64,000 nt of DNA from Synechococcus sp. ATX 2A4. GTDB taxonomy: Bacteria > Cyanobacteriota > Cyanobacteriia > PCC-6307 > Cyanobiaceae. Made by a program: the position numbers and the translations under genes. A model generated the notes under the pieces. The model was not told the origin of the DNA. It saw nothing but the letters and a program-made list of their open reading frames with translations, and did no database searches. The stretch covers positions 1 through 64,000 of the forward strand of contig NZ_JAGQCV010000012.1 of the NCBI RefSeq assembly GCF_024346375.1, given 5' to 3'. Positions 35,501 to 45,910 of the stretch are shown in pieces; the first letter of the stretch is position 1; each line of letters starts with the position of its first letter.

Positions 35501-35910
35501 CCCTGGCGTTTCTTGCGGCCCGCGGTGAGGTGCTCAACATCTATGCCCAGGTAGGCCTGGTGATGCTGATCGGCCTGGCGGCCAAGAACGGCATCCTGAT
35601 CGTGGATCTGGCCAACCAGCGCATGGCCGATGGGGCAACAGCGATGGAGGCGGCGCGGGACGCGGCGGAATCCCGCCTCCGGCCGATCCTGATGACGGCC
35701 ATCTCGTCCCTGTTCGGCTTTCTCCCCCTGGTGCTGGCTAATGGTGCGGGCGCCCGCAGCCAGGCCTCTCTCGGCACAGTGGTGTTCGGTGGCCTCACAG
35801 TGGCCACGGTGTTGTCTCTGTTCGTGGTGCCTGTCTTCTATGTGGTGCTGAAGGGATTCGGCTCCGCTGATGCTTCGAAGCCTGACCAGTTGCCCTCCGC
35901 TGCTCCCTAA
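32503..35910 (+). CDS. RND efflux permease (HAE1-like), cassette 1, with a large TM6-TM7 insert
   Basis: The 1135-aa protein starts in the TM1 pattern FITRPVLTTVCSLLIVIGGL. The proton-relay residues are present: Asp-Asp in TM4 (ATGLVVDDAITVIED) and Lys in TM10 (LIGLAAKNGILIVDLAN). Two porter domains flank the duplicated membrane halves. It is about 90 aa longer than AcrB because of an insert at ~503-603, which holds about four extra hydrophobic segments between LLLAREGD and FNRVY. It exports hydrophobic compounds using the proton gradient; substrate unknown. The next gene starts on its last base (TAATG). Confidence 0.92.
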   Translation: MSASDNFITRPVLTTVCSLLIVIGGLIAIPLLPIENLPDIAPPTVTVNANYNGADAVSVEEGVTNVLEQQINGVENMEFITSSSTASGASSITVSFASGTDGDINQVNVQNRVSQAQPQLPEEVRQSGVLVNKASNSILLVYNFGSEDAANAYSTEFISGLLDQNLIDELKRVRGVGNIAYAGNRKLAFRLWLDPDRLVANKLSSADVVNALRSQSRLVPAGQVGGEPSPEGQLFTFTVQLQGRLRSAQEFSNLILRTTDQGGLVRLRDVGRVELGAESYDANATDLRATPSVGLLVYQLGGSNALEVSEAVENVVENFRLTIPPGMKIEKIYDTTDFINASIRGVTNSLRDAVVLVVLILFLFLQNWKATLVPGIAIPVALVGTFLFVKVAGFSLNQLTLFGLVLATGLVVDDAITVIEDTSTKKEQGMTALEAAKSTMNELFGAVIATSLVLFAVFLPVLFFPGATGTIYQQFAATIIFSVAISTFNALTFSPMLSALLLAREGDPPGRRAYTIAGGSIGFIYGLLVSGSGALLVIGVVIAGLLLGYLLSLITRLPLRLPCVIGAAVVGLLMGRVEAPISVLVFTLIGLLVGFFLGPIFKGFNRVYSSGEAWYQRALGWVLSRRALIMGVLVGGVVLTGVAFTSIPAGFVPIEDQGYAIGFVQAPDGSSSQTTSKINDQVAEILRTEKDISTALLISGFSLDGNAPNKGLFFFGTKNWDERPNPDQAMEAIVERLNRKLSVISGARIFVVEPPAIPGYGTSGGFEFQMLDQSAGALTLPDFFANAQQLIAKAIASGDFGRVFTQFSPESPQLKVSVNRDQLAALQVDYGQAMQAFSFYFGGAYINDTFQEGKIRRVYVQSDEAFRATPQQLTSLFVNNLKGEPVPLAEVFTVEPVTGPSVIPHFNLFRSIKVEGSPAPGRSSGQAITGIQDLFKKMEVNGLGFDWTGLSREEIKAGALAVVIFALGILVVYLVLAAQYESYTDPIIILMTVPTAMLGALAFLAARGEVLNIYAQVGLVMLIGLAAKNGILIVDLANQRMADGATAMEAARDAAESRLRPILMTAISSLFGFLPLVLANGAGARSQASLGTVVFGGLTVATVLSLFVVPVFYVVLKGFGSADASKPDQLPSAAP

Positions 35911-36194
35911 TGGCCTGTCCTCCCGAGCCCCTTCAAGGTCGCCGCATCGTTCTCGCTGGACTTGTGGGGGCCGTGCTTGGCCTTTCCATCAGCCTCTTTC
36001 TTCAGGCCATTGTTGCCCATACACCCGTTACGGTGAGTTCCAGCGCCTTGGTGTGGTTCCGCATCCTGTTGGCCTCTTTCGGCAGCCTGGGTGGCATGGC
36101 GATTGAAACCGTGCGACAGCTGCAGGTCACCAACCCAGATCCCGCGTACCACAGGAAGGTTTACCGGGTGGGCCGAAGCCGCGATCGGATCTGA
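35910..36194 (+). CDS. Small two-helix membrane protein of RND cassette 1 (94 aa)
   Basis: The ATG shares a base with the permease stop (TAATG), so it is certainly in the operon. There are two membrane helices (about 13-34 and 47-65). The helix-1 entry is GRRIVLAGLVGAVLGLSISL and the helix-2 exit is GGMAIETVRQLQVT. The same features occur in the 98-aa gene after the second permease: RRIVLAG at the entry and ETLRQ at the exit. I know no named family. Position and duplication suggest an accessory subunit, possibly analogous to (not homologous with) AcrZ, which modulates AcrB. Confidence 0.75.
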   Translation: MACPPEPLQGRRIVLAGLVGAVLGLSISLFLQAIVAHTPVTVSSSALVWFRILLASFGSLGGMAIETVRQLQVTNPDPAYHRKVYRVGRSRDRI

Positions 36195-36356
36195 TCCTCC
36201 CGAGCGGCACAGTGGGCATCGGTGTCACCAGGTGTATGCCGTTCTGTGATGTGCATTCGCTTTCCCTGTCGCCATACCACCCAACGCATCAACACGCAAC
36301 GGAGTAGCGATGGGTGTAGACACCACTGCGGTTGTGCGCCAGCCTGGAACGAACGC

Positions 36357-37493
36357 ATGACCAGGCAGTTGCGGCCACCCATCACCGTTCTGGCGGCATC
36401 CTCTCTTCTGACGTTGGTTGCTCTCGTTGGCTGTGCCCCGGCCAAGCTTCCTGAGCAGCCTCCAGCGGCCGTCAAGCTGGTCAACCCGCGTTCTTCCAGC
36501 TTCAGTGATTCGGCTGACTACCAGAGCACGCTTGAGGCCATCCGCGAGGTGAAGCTTGCTCCTGAGATTGATGGCCGCATCGTGGCGATGCCGATGCAGG
36601 AGGGCCAATCGGTGCGGCAGGGCGAGTTGCTCTTCCGGCTCGACCAGGTCCAGCAGGAGGCCAGCACCAATGCCGATCGCGCCGAAGCCCGCAAGGACCT
36701 CGTGAACGCCGAGCGTTACATCTTTCTCAACGAGCAGGGCGCCGTTTCCACCAAGGATCGCGATTCCTATGTCACCCAGGCTGTGCAGAGCCGCGACCGG
36801 CTTGAATCTTCTGAAGCCACCCTGGGCTACAAGAACGTCACCGCTCCGATCACCGGTCAGGTGGGCAGCATCAATGCCAAGCTCGGGGATGTGGTGCGCG
36901 CTGGCGGTGTCGTCACCAGCGTGGTCGACAACTCGCGCCTGTGGGTGCGCCTCGATGTGCCGGGAACCGACGCTGCCCGCGTGAAGGTGGGGATGCCAGT
37001 GGTGCTCAGCGCTCCTGATCGCCCCGAGCTCACCGCCCGCGGGTCGGTGAGTTTCGTGGCCCCTTCGCTCGACAAGGAGCGCCAGACCCTGCTGGTGAAG
37101 GCCACGTTCGCCAACGACGATGGGGTGCTGCGCAACAGCCAGCGGGTGAACGCCAGGTTGATCTTCTCGCAGGGCAGTGCGCTGTCCATTCCCGAGCAGG
37201 CGGTGCTACTGCAGGCCGGCAAAACGTTTGTGTTCCTGGCTGTGAGCCCCGAGCAGGCGCGGCAGCTGCTGGGCCGGCCGATTGAGCCACCGCCGCCGGC
37301 CGGGGCGCTGGTGGCGGTGCAGGTGCCCGTCACCCTCGGCACGCTGCAAGGCGGGATGTTCCCGGTGGCCTCGGGCCTGCAGAACACCGATTCGGTGATC
37401 CTGGGCAACCTGGCCCAGCTGCGCAGTGGCCTGGCCGTGCGCGCCGCCGCTGCAGCGGCGCCCGCTTCCGCACCCCCGGCGGCCCGTCGATGA
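36357..37493 (+). CDS. RND efflux adaptor lipoprotein, cassette 2
   Basis: The start at 36357 gives 378 aa with a lipoprotein signal (LLTLVALVGCAP, Cys about residue 26). The adaptor pattern is KLAPEIDGRIVAMPMQEGQS, then a helical hairpin (RAEARKDLVNAERYIFLNEQ) and TAPITGQVGSINAKLGDVV. It is a paralogue of the cassette 1 adaptor, ending in an Ala/Pro-rich tail. Its stop overlaps the permease start (ATGA at 37490). The open frame back to 36222 is not needed. The 162-bp gap to cassette 1 may hold its own promoter, though none is obvious. Confidence 0.9.
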   Translation: MTRQLRPPITVLAASSLLTLVALVGCAPAKLPEQPPAAVKLVNPRSSSFSDSADYQSTLEAIREVKLAPEIDGRIVAMPMQEGQSVRQGELLFRLDQVQQEASTNADRAEARKDLVNAERYIFLNEQGAVSTKDRDSYVTQAVQSRDRLESSEATLGYKNVTAPITGQVGSINAKLGDVVRAGGVVTSVVDNSRLWVRLDVPGTDAARVKVGMPVVLSAPDRPELTARGSVSFVAPSLDKERQTLLVKATFANDDGVLRNSQRVNARLIFSQGSALSIPEQAVLLQAGKTFVFLAVSPEQARQLLGRPIEPPPPAGALVAVQVPVTLGTLQGGMFPVASGLQNTDSVILGNLAQLRSGLAVRAAAAAAPASAPPAARR

Positions 37494-40400
37494 GCCTTTC
37501 GGACACCTTCATCCGCCGCCCCGTGCTCAGCACGGTATGCAGTGTGCTCATCCTGCTGGCAGGCGTGATCAGCCTGCCCTTGCTGCCGATTGAGAACCTG
37601 CCGGACATCGCTCCGCCCACAATTCAGGTGAATGCCAGCCTGCCCGGGGCCGATGCGCTCACGGTGGAAAGCGCCGTGACGGGCCCCCTTGAGGAGCAGA
37701 TCAACGGCGCCCCGGGGATGGATTACATCACCTCCACCAGCACCGGTGAAGGCAGCAGCCAGATCAACGTCTATTTCAAGCCGGGCACGAACGCAGACAT
37801 CGATCAGGTGAACGTGCTGAACCGCGTTCAGACCGCCACACCACAATTGCCTCCCCAGGTCAATGCCCAGGGTGTGACCGTTCAGCAGACCTCCGGCAGC
37901 TATTTGCTGGTTTACAACCTGACATCCACCCAGGGCCAGTTCGACGGCCCATTCCTTAACGGGCTGCTGCAGCTCAATCTTGTGTATCCGCTGACGCGCG
38001 CGGATGGCGTTGGCCAGGTGAACATTTTTGGAGCCAGTGATCCCGCCTTTCGCCTGTGGGTGGATCCACTGCGGCTGGCCCGTTTCAATCTTTCCGTCAC
38101 CGACGTGGTGAACGCGCTGAAATCCCAGAACGTGGTGGTGATCGCCGGCAGCGTTGGTGGCCCGCCATCGCTGCCCACCAACCGCTCCACCTTCCCGATC
38201 CTGGTGAACGGCAACCTTGAAACGGTTGGAGAATTCGAGAAGCTCATTCTATCGAAAGGCCCCGATGGCGGCCTGATCCGGCTGGGGGATGTGGGCCGCG
38301 CTGAATATGCCTTCCAGAGCTTCAATCAGTCTGCCATTAATGCCATCAGCGGCTATCCATCTGTGGGTTTTGGCGTGATCCAGCTGCCCGGCAGCAATGC
38401 GATCACCACGGCCAAAGCGGTGGATGAGGTGCTCACCCAGTTCCGCAATTCGCTGCCACCAGGCGTGGTGCTGGAGAAGGTGTTCGACCAGACCGACTTC
38501 ATCAATGCCTCGATTGAAGGGGCTCTCGATGCCCTGCGCGATGCGGTGGTGCTGGTGCTGCTGATCATCTTCCTGTTCCTGCAGGATTGGAAGGCCACAG
38601 CTGTGCCAGCCCTCGCACTGCCGATCGCCCTACTGGGTGCGATGGTGTTTGTGAAAGCGTTCGGTTTTTCGATCAACGAACTCACGCTTTTAGGCATCAT
38701 CCTGGCCACTGGCTTGGTGGTGGATGACGCGATCGTCGTGGTGGAGGCCGTGTCGGCGCGCATTGAAGCCGGCGACTCACCATTCGTGGCGGCCTCAAAT
38801 GCCATGAAAGAGCTCACGGGCGCCATCCTGGCCACCGCCCTGGTGCTCCTGGCGGTGTTCGTTCCTGTGGCCTTTTTCCCGGGTGCCACCGGCGTGATCT
38901 ACCGGCAGTTCGCGCTCACGATCGTGTTCTCCATTATTGTCTCCACCTTCAATGCGATCACCGGCAAGCCGCTGCAATCGGCGCTGTTGCTCGGTGGCGG
39001 CAAGACCGAACCCAGGGGTTGGCGCTGGACGGCGATCGGCGGTGGCTTGGGTGCGCTGTACGGCACCTTGGCCGGTGGCTGGCTGCTGGCCGTGGTGCTT
39101 GGCCTGGTGGGTGCGGTGGTGGGCTCCTTCTTGATGCCCATCTTCACGGCCTTCAACAAGCTGTTCGAGCAGGTGGCCCGCGGCTATGCCGCCCTGCTTC
39201 AGCAAGTGATCCGTCTCCGGCGGCTGGTGCTGGTGGCGTTGCTGGGTGGGGTGTTGGTCACCGGTGCCGCCTTCGTGCTCATTCCCACCGGCTTTGTGCC
39301 CACGGAAGACCAGGGCTATGGCCTGGGCATCATTCAATTGCCCGCCCAGTCGTCGATCGAGGCCACCATGGTGGTGGCGGATGAGGCCCGCAAAATCATC
39401 GCCAAGGAGCCTGATGTGGTGTCCGGGGAGCTGGTGGGTGGGGCCGGATTCAACGGCGGCTCGCTCAATCAGGGCATCTTCTTCTTTGGCTTCAAGCCGA
39501 TTGAGGAACGCACCAGCCCGCAGCAATCGGCCAACGCCATCATCGGGCGAATGAACGAGGCCTTTGCCAAGATCCCCGGCGCGATTGTGCTCGCCCAGGC
39601 ACCAGCGGCCGTGCCGGGCTTCGGCGCCCAGGGCGGGCTCTCCTTCCAGTTCAACGACCTCAGCAACGGCGGCTACAGCCCCACCGAACTGGCAGGTCTG
39701 GCCAAGGAACTGATCGCCAAGGCCAGGGGAACCGGCACCTTCGGCAACCTCTACACCCAGTTCGTCAGCGATGCGCCGGTGTGGCGCCTCGACGTGGATC
39801 GCGACCGTATGGCCTCGCTCGACATTGACTACAGCGCCGCCATGGAGACCCTCGGCACCCTCACCGGCGGCAGCTTTGTCAACCAGACCTACGAGCAGCA
39901 GCAATACCGCCAGGTGTACGTGCAGGCCGATGCCAGCCACCGCACCATGATCCAGGACCTCAACAATCTCTATGTGAGCAACCGCTCCGGTGCGCTGGTG
40001 CCGCTCTCCAACGTGGTGAAGGCCCGCCTCGACAGCGCCCCGCCGATCATCAGCCACTTTGATCTCTATCGCACGGTACTGATTCAGGGGGTGGAGGCCG
40101 CCGGCAAGAGCAGCGGCCAGGCGATCGACACGATCGCGGCGGTGTTCCGTCGGCTCAACTTCTCCAACATCGGTTCGGCCTGGTCGGCGCTGACCCGATC
40201 AGAGGTACAGGCCGGAGCCCTGGCGATCCTGGTGTTCGCTCTTGGGATCGTTGTGGTGTACTTGGTGCTTTCGGCGCAGTACGGCAGCTACATCGATCCG
40301 CTGATCATCCTGATGACGGTGCCCCTGGCCATGCTTGGCGCGCTGCTGTTCCTGGTGTTGCGCGGCCAGGTGAACAACGTGTACGCCCAGGTGGGACTGG

Positions 40401-40765
40401 TGACGTTGATCGGCCTGGCCGCCAAGAACGGCATCCTGATCGTGGATCTGGCCAACCAGCGCATGGAGCAGGGGATGAGCGCCACCGATGCGGCCATGGC
40501 GGCCGCCTGCTCCCGCCTGCGCCCGATCCTGATGACGGCGATGGCGGCGCTGGCCGGCTTCTTCCCCCTGCTGGTGGCCAGCGGCGCCGGCGCGCTCAGC
40601 CAGCAGTCGCTGGGGGCGGTGATCTTCGGCGGGCTGCTGGTGGCCACCGCGCTCAGCCTGTTTGTGGTGCCGTCCTTCTATGTGCTGATGAAGCAGTTGG
40701 AAGCTTCCTGGTTCCCGGCCAGCCAGGCCACCGAGCCGGTGTTGCCGGCAGGACCCACCGGCTGA
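37490..40765 (+). CDS. RND efflux permease (HAE1-like), cassette 2
   Basis: The 1091-aa permease is a paralogue of the first one. TM1 FIRRPVLSTVCSVLILLAGV, TM4 ATGLVVDDAIVVVEA and TM10 LIGLAAKNGILIVDLAN keep the proton-relay Asp pair and Lys. After TM6 it has a shorter insert (about 500-553) with two hydrophobic segments (WTAIGGGLGALYGTL and WLLAVVLGLVGAVVGSFL). The porter domains are conserved, including FIPTGFVPTEDQG-like VLIPTGFVPTEDQGYG. It probably works with the adaptor before it and an outer-membrane channel encoded elsewhere; no TolC-type gene is in the window. Confidence 0.92.
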   Translation: MSLSDTFIRRPVLSTVCSVLILLAGVISLPLLPIENLPDIAPPTIQVNASLPGADALTVESAVTGPLEEQINGAPGMDYITSTSTGEGSSQINVYFKPGTNADIDQVNVLNRVQTATPQLPPQVNAQGVTVQQTSGSYLLVYNLTSTQGQFDGPFLNGLLQLNLVYPLTRADGVGQVNIFGASDPAFRLWVDPLRLARFNLSVTDVVNALKSQNVVVIAGSVGGPPSLPTNRSTFPILVNGNLETVGEFEKLILSKGPDGGLIRLGDVGRAEYAFQSFNQSAINAISGYPSVGFGVIQLPGSNAITTAKAVDEVLTQFRNSLPPGVVLEKVFDQTDFINASIEGALDALRDAVVLVLLIIFLFLQDWKATAVPALALPIALLGAMVFVKAFGFSINELTLLGIILATGLVVDDAIVVVEAVSARIEAGDSPFVAASNAMKELTGAILATALVLLAVFVPVAFFPGATGVIYRQFALTIVFSIIVSTFNAITGKPLQSALLLGGGKTEPRGWRWTAIGGGLGALYGTLAGGWLLAVVLGLVGAVVGSFLMPIFTAFNKLFEQVARGYAALLQQVIRLRRLVLVALLGGVLVTGAAFVLIPTGFVPTEDQGYGLGIIQLPAQSSIEATMVVADEARKIIAKEPDVVSGELVGGAGFNGGSLNQGIFFFGFKPIEERTSPQQSANAIIGRMNEAFAKIPGAIVLAQAPAAVPGFGAQGGLSFQFNDLSNGGYSPTELAGLAKELIAKARGTGTFGNLYTQFVSDAPVWRLDVDRDRMASLDIDYSAAMETLGTLTGGSFVNQTYEQQQYRQVYVQADASHRTMIQDLNNLYVSNRSGALVPLSNVVKARLDSAPPIISHFDLYRTVLIQGVEAAGKSSGQAIDTIAAVFRRLNFSNIGSAWSALTRSEVQAGALAILVFALGIVVVYLVLSAQYGSYIDPLIILMTVPLAMLGALLFLVLRGQVNNVYAQVGLVTLIGLAAKNGILIVDLANQRMEQGMSATDAAMAAACSRLRPILMTAMAALAGFFPLLVASGAGALSQQSLGAVIFGGLLVATALSLFVVPSFYVLMKQLEASWFPASQATEPVLPAGPTG

Positions 40766-40766
40766 G

Positions 40767-41063
40767 ATGCCACTGCCCCGCCCTCCTGGCTACCGGCCGC
40801 TCCGCCAGTTGCGGGTGGACCGACGCCGCATCGTGCTGGCCGGATTTCTCTATGCTCTCGCTATGTTGGTGCTGCTGCTGCTGGCGCACCAGGTGTCACG
40901 CACTCCTGGTGAGTTGCTGCCGACGATCCATCCCCGCTTCTGGGCTCTGCTGATCGGCATGGCGGGCTTCTGCGGTGCATGGGGCGAAACCCTGAGGCAG
41001 ATCAGCCTCACCCGCCGCGGCCAGCCCGGTGCGCCGCTGGGTGAACCTGAAGACGACTTCTGA
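40767..41063 (+). CDS. Small two-helix membrane protein of RND cassette 2 (98 aa)
   Basis: It begins one base after the permease stop. Two helices are predicted (about 22-41 and 55-72). DRRRIVLAGFLYALAMLVLL at the first helix and GAWGETLRQISLTRRG after the second align with the cassette 1 small protein: RRIVLAG is identical, then ET-x-RQ-x-x-x-T. The helix interiors differ. Divergence alongside the permeases suggests co-evolution with the pump. Function unknown. Confidence 0.75.
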   Translation: MPLPRPPGYRPLRQLRVDRRRIVLAGFLYALAMLVLLLLAHQVSRTPGELLPTIHPRFWALLIGMAGFCGAWGETLRQISLTRRGQPGAPLGEPEDDF

Positions 41064-41125
41064 GGGCCGACCGCGAGAGCTGCCCCCCCGGCCCGCCCTG
41101 CGCATGGAAGGAGGGAATCAGCGGA

Positions 41126-43561
<2,436 letters not shown>

Positions 43562-44110
43562 TCAGGAGCCCCCGGCTCCGGGCGGCCGGCTGCTGCCGGT
43601 ACCGCCCCCAGCGGCGGGTGGCCGGCGGGGGGCGGCCTCCTGCTTCCTGGTGGTGGCTGCTGAGGGTTGCTGGCAGCGCCTGAGCAGTAGCTCGCCGGCC
43701 CGGTCGAGGTCGTCGCGGCGCCGGAAGCTGTTTGTGGCGGCAGGCTCGGCCTGCTGCACGATGCTCCACACGGTGTCCTTGCAGAAGGAAGGAAGCAAGG
43801 GGTTGTCCATCAGCGGATCTGCGAGGCTGCGGGCGAGGCTGCAGGCTTCGGCGCCGTTCTCGCGCGAGCAGGCGAAGGTGGCCAGCTGAATCGTGCGCAA
43901 CTCCGCCGCGGTGGGGAACGCCGGCGGTTTGGGCCTGGCAGCGGCCACGGGTCCAACTCCCGTCAAGGCGCCGGCCACGAGCCAGGCGCCCAGTAAAGAG
44001 CCGGCGCTCACCAGCCCAGACCAATACGATCCCGCAGGGGCGATGGCGGAGCGCCAGGGGCGGAGGCGGTGCCGGGACATGAAGCGCGGGCAAGGCAGCC
44101 CCCGCATCAT
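43562..44110 (-). CDS. Secreted Cys-containing hypothetical protein (182 aa)
   Basis: An Arg-rich start and a hydrophobic stretch (SYWSGLVSAGSLLGAWLVAG) form a signal peptide, with cleavage probably near VAAARPKP. The mature domain contains five cysteines: TFACSREN, EACSLARS, SFCKDT, LRRCQQ and one near the N-terminus before cleavage. The tail is Pro/Gly/Ala rich and probably disordered. The actual start may be the second Met or MSRHRLRPW. Function unknown. Confidence 0.55.
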   Translation of the reverse strand: MMRGLPCPRFMSRHRLRPWRSAIAPAGSYWSGLVSAGSLLGAWLVAGALTGVGPVAAARPKPPAFPTAAELRTIQLATFACSRENGAEACSLARSLADPLMDNPLLPSFCKDTVWSIVQQAEPAATNSFRRRDDLDRAGELLLRRCQQPSAATTRKQEAAPRRPPAAGGGTGSSRPPGAGGS

Positions 44111-44146
44111 GACCGCAGCAGCCTCGAACCTGTTGTGCTGCCGTGT

Positions 44147-45385
44147 TCACACGCGCAGCCGCACCGGCAGGAAGCCATCGCGCAGAAGCCTTTGCCGCCG
44201 AACCCACAGCGCCTTCACCAGCGGCCCGGCCAGGGGCGCCAGCGGCGCGAGCAGGGCGCGCAGCTCCGGCCGCCGCCGCAGCAGATCGCCCTGGGCTGCC
44301 TCGGCCTGCTGGGCCCGCTGCGCCCACTGGATCTCCGCCTGCCGCTCCTGCTGGATCCGGGGCAGCACCGCATCGACGGCCTGTGGGCCGGCGCCCTGCT
44401 GCAGCAGCGGCACAAGCCAGTTGGCGGCCACGATCGCGTCGCGCAGCGCCATGTTGATGCCCTGCGCCCGCACCGGGTTCATCGGGTGGGCGGCATCACC
44501 CAGCAGCAGCAGGCCGGGCTGCTGCCAGCGCGGGCAGCAACCCACCTGCACGGAAAGCGTCTCCGGACCGCGGATCCGCGTGGCATGGCCCCGGAAGTGT
44601 GCGGCCAGCCAGGCGGGCGCCAGGGCGGCGAAGGCCTCGGCCCACTCCTGCGGGGAGCGGGTGATCCGTTCGCCGGGCCCCACCAGCCAGCCCAGCTGGA
44701 GCTCTCCGCCTTCTGCGGCTGGAAAGAGGCTGCAGCCGCCGCCGGGGCCGAGCAACACCATGAAGCGGTTGTCGGCGCTGCAGCGCGGATGGGCAGGCAG
44801 CTGAAACCAGAGCACGTCGATCGGGCTAGGGGCGCTGACGATCGGCAGGCCGGCCGCGCGCCGCAGTCCCGAGGCGCGGCCATCGCAGGCGATCACCAGA
44901 TCGGCGGCCAGCACCCGATTGCCGCTGAGTCGTACCCCAGCGATGCGCCCTTCTTGCTGATGCACAAGGCCCTGAACGGTTTCCCCCGGCATCCAGGCGA
45001 AGGTGTGCTGCTGGCGGGCCCGCTGCACCAGGGCCGCCAGCAGGGCCGGCTGTGGCAGGAGTGTGCAGGGTCTGGCGCTGCCCAGCGGCTCAGCGGCATC
45101 AAATAGTTCGCGGCCATTGACGGAGAAGGACCACCCCGCCAGCGGCCGCTGGGGCAGGTCGGCCAACAGGGGCTCCAGACCCATCTGGGTGAGTGCCTCC
45201 AGCCCGCAGGGCATCAGGCCTTGGCCGCGGAACTGGCGATCGAAGCGGCGGCTCGCCTCCACCAGCGCGACCCGCACGCCCCGCTCTGCCAGCAGCAGGC
45301 CAAGGGAGGCACCAGCGGGGCCGGCGCCCACGATCACGACAGCACGACCAACGGGGCCCGCTGGGGAGGAGGAAGGGATGGACAA
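44147..45385 (-). CDS. FAD-dependent monooxygenase (UbiH/PHBH fold)
   Basis: The 412-aa protein has all three flavin-hydroxylase motifs: GxGxxG in VVIVGAGPAGASLGLLLAER, the DG motif in VIACDGRASGLRRAAG, and the GD motif in LLLLGDAAHPMNPVRAQGIN. The fold is that of p-hydroxybenzoate hydroxylase and UbiH; halogenases and geranylgeranyl reductases are related. The substrate cannot be deduced. An aromatic or isoprenoid hydroxylase is most likely. It has no same-strand partner immediately adjacent. Confidence 0.85.
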   Translation of the reverse strand: MSIPSSSPAGPVGRAVVIVGAGPAGASLGLLLAERGVRVALVEASRRFDRQFRGQGLMPCGLEALTQMGLEPLLADLPQRPLAGWSFSVNGRELFDAAEPLGSARPCTLLPQPALLAALVQRARQQHTFAWMPGETVQGLVHQQEGRIAGVRLSGNRVLAADLVIACDGRASGLRRAAGLPIVSAPSPIDVLWFQLPAHPRCSADNRFMVLLGPGGGCSLFPAAEGGELQLGWLVGPGERITRSPQEWAEAFAALAPAWLAAHFRGHATRIRGPETLSVQVGCCPRWQQPGLLLLGDAAHPMNPVRAQGINMALRDAIVAANWLVPLLQQGAGPQAVDAVLPRIQQERQAEIQWAQRAQQAEAAQGDLLRRRPELRALLAPLAPLAGPLVKALWVRRQRLLRDGFLPVRLRV

Positions 45386-45910
45386 AAGAAGATGCAGCCA
45401 GGGGATAGCCGGTAGGGCCGGAATGATGACACTGCAGGGTTACGAGGCCCGGCGAATGGAGGGCAGCGCAAAGCCAGCGGATGGCGGGCGGTGCTGGCGA
45501 GCCCAGCTCATTGGCCCACCTGAACATGATCCCCAATCTTTGGGTAGGCGTGGGTGCGCCAGGTTCGTTGGCCAAGCGTTCGATGTCAGCCGACAAAGTG
45601 CACTAATATGGCGGAAAGACTTGGCGATATTTGAGCGCCCATGACCCGCCTTGCAGTATGACGAAGTTAGATAATCCTTGAGGTTGCTGTGGTATCTTGT
45701 GTTCAATCGATCCACATCCTTGGAAGCGTGTCACGAAGTAGGAAGCCTGTCCGCGCTGAATTGCTCTCTTCTCAGTATCTGGGGCTTCACTCCTGGCCTG
45801 GATGTGCGGTCGCTTGGTTGGCGGCCTGATTGTCTGTTCGTGTTCATGCTTGCCACAATGCTGGTTTTTCTGGTTTGCTCTCCGCTTCGTCTTGTGCTTC
45901 TACTGGCGCA
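45386..45910. other. AT-richer intergenic region before the sulfotransferase-like gene
   Basis: Base composition becomes noticeably less GC-rich from about 45590. A 78-codon frame (45678-45914, TTG start) is hydrophobic at its end and overlaps the downstream GTG start as GTGA. It has no recognisable features and I do not call it a gene. No terminator or repeat is apparent. The composition change suggests acquired DNA. Confidence 0.45.

Noticed and set aside
38795-40057. Minus-strand frame of 420 codons opposite the second RND permease
   Set aside because: The plus strand encodes a full RND permease with all proton-relay residues; the minus frame is a compositional shadow.
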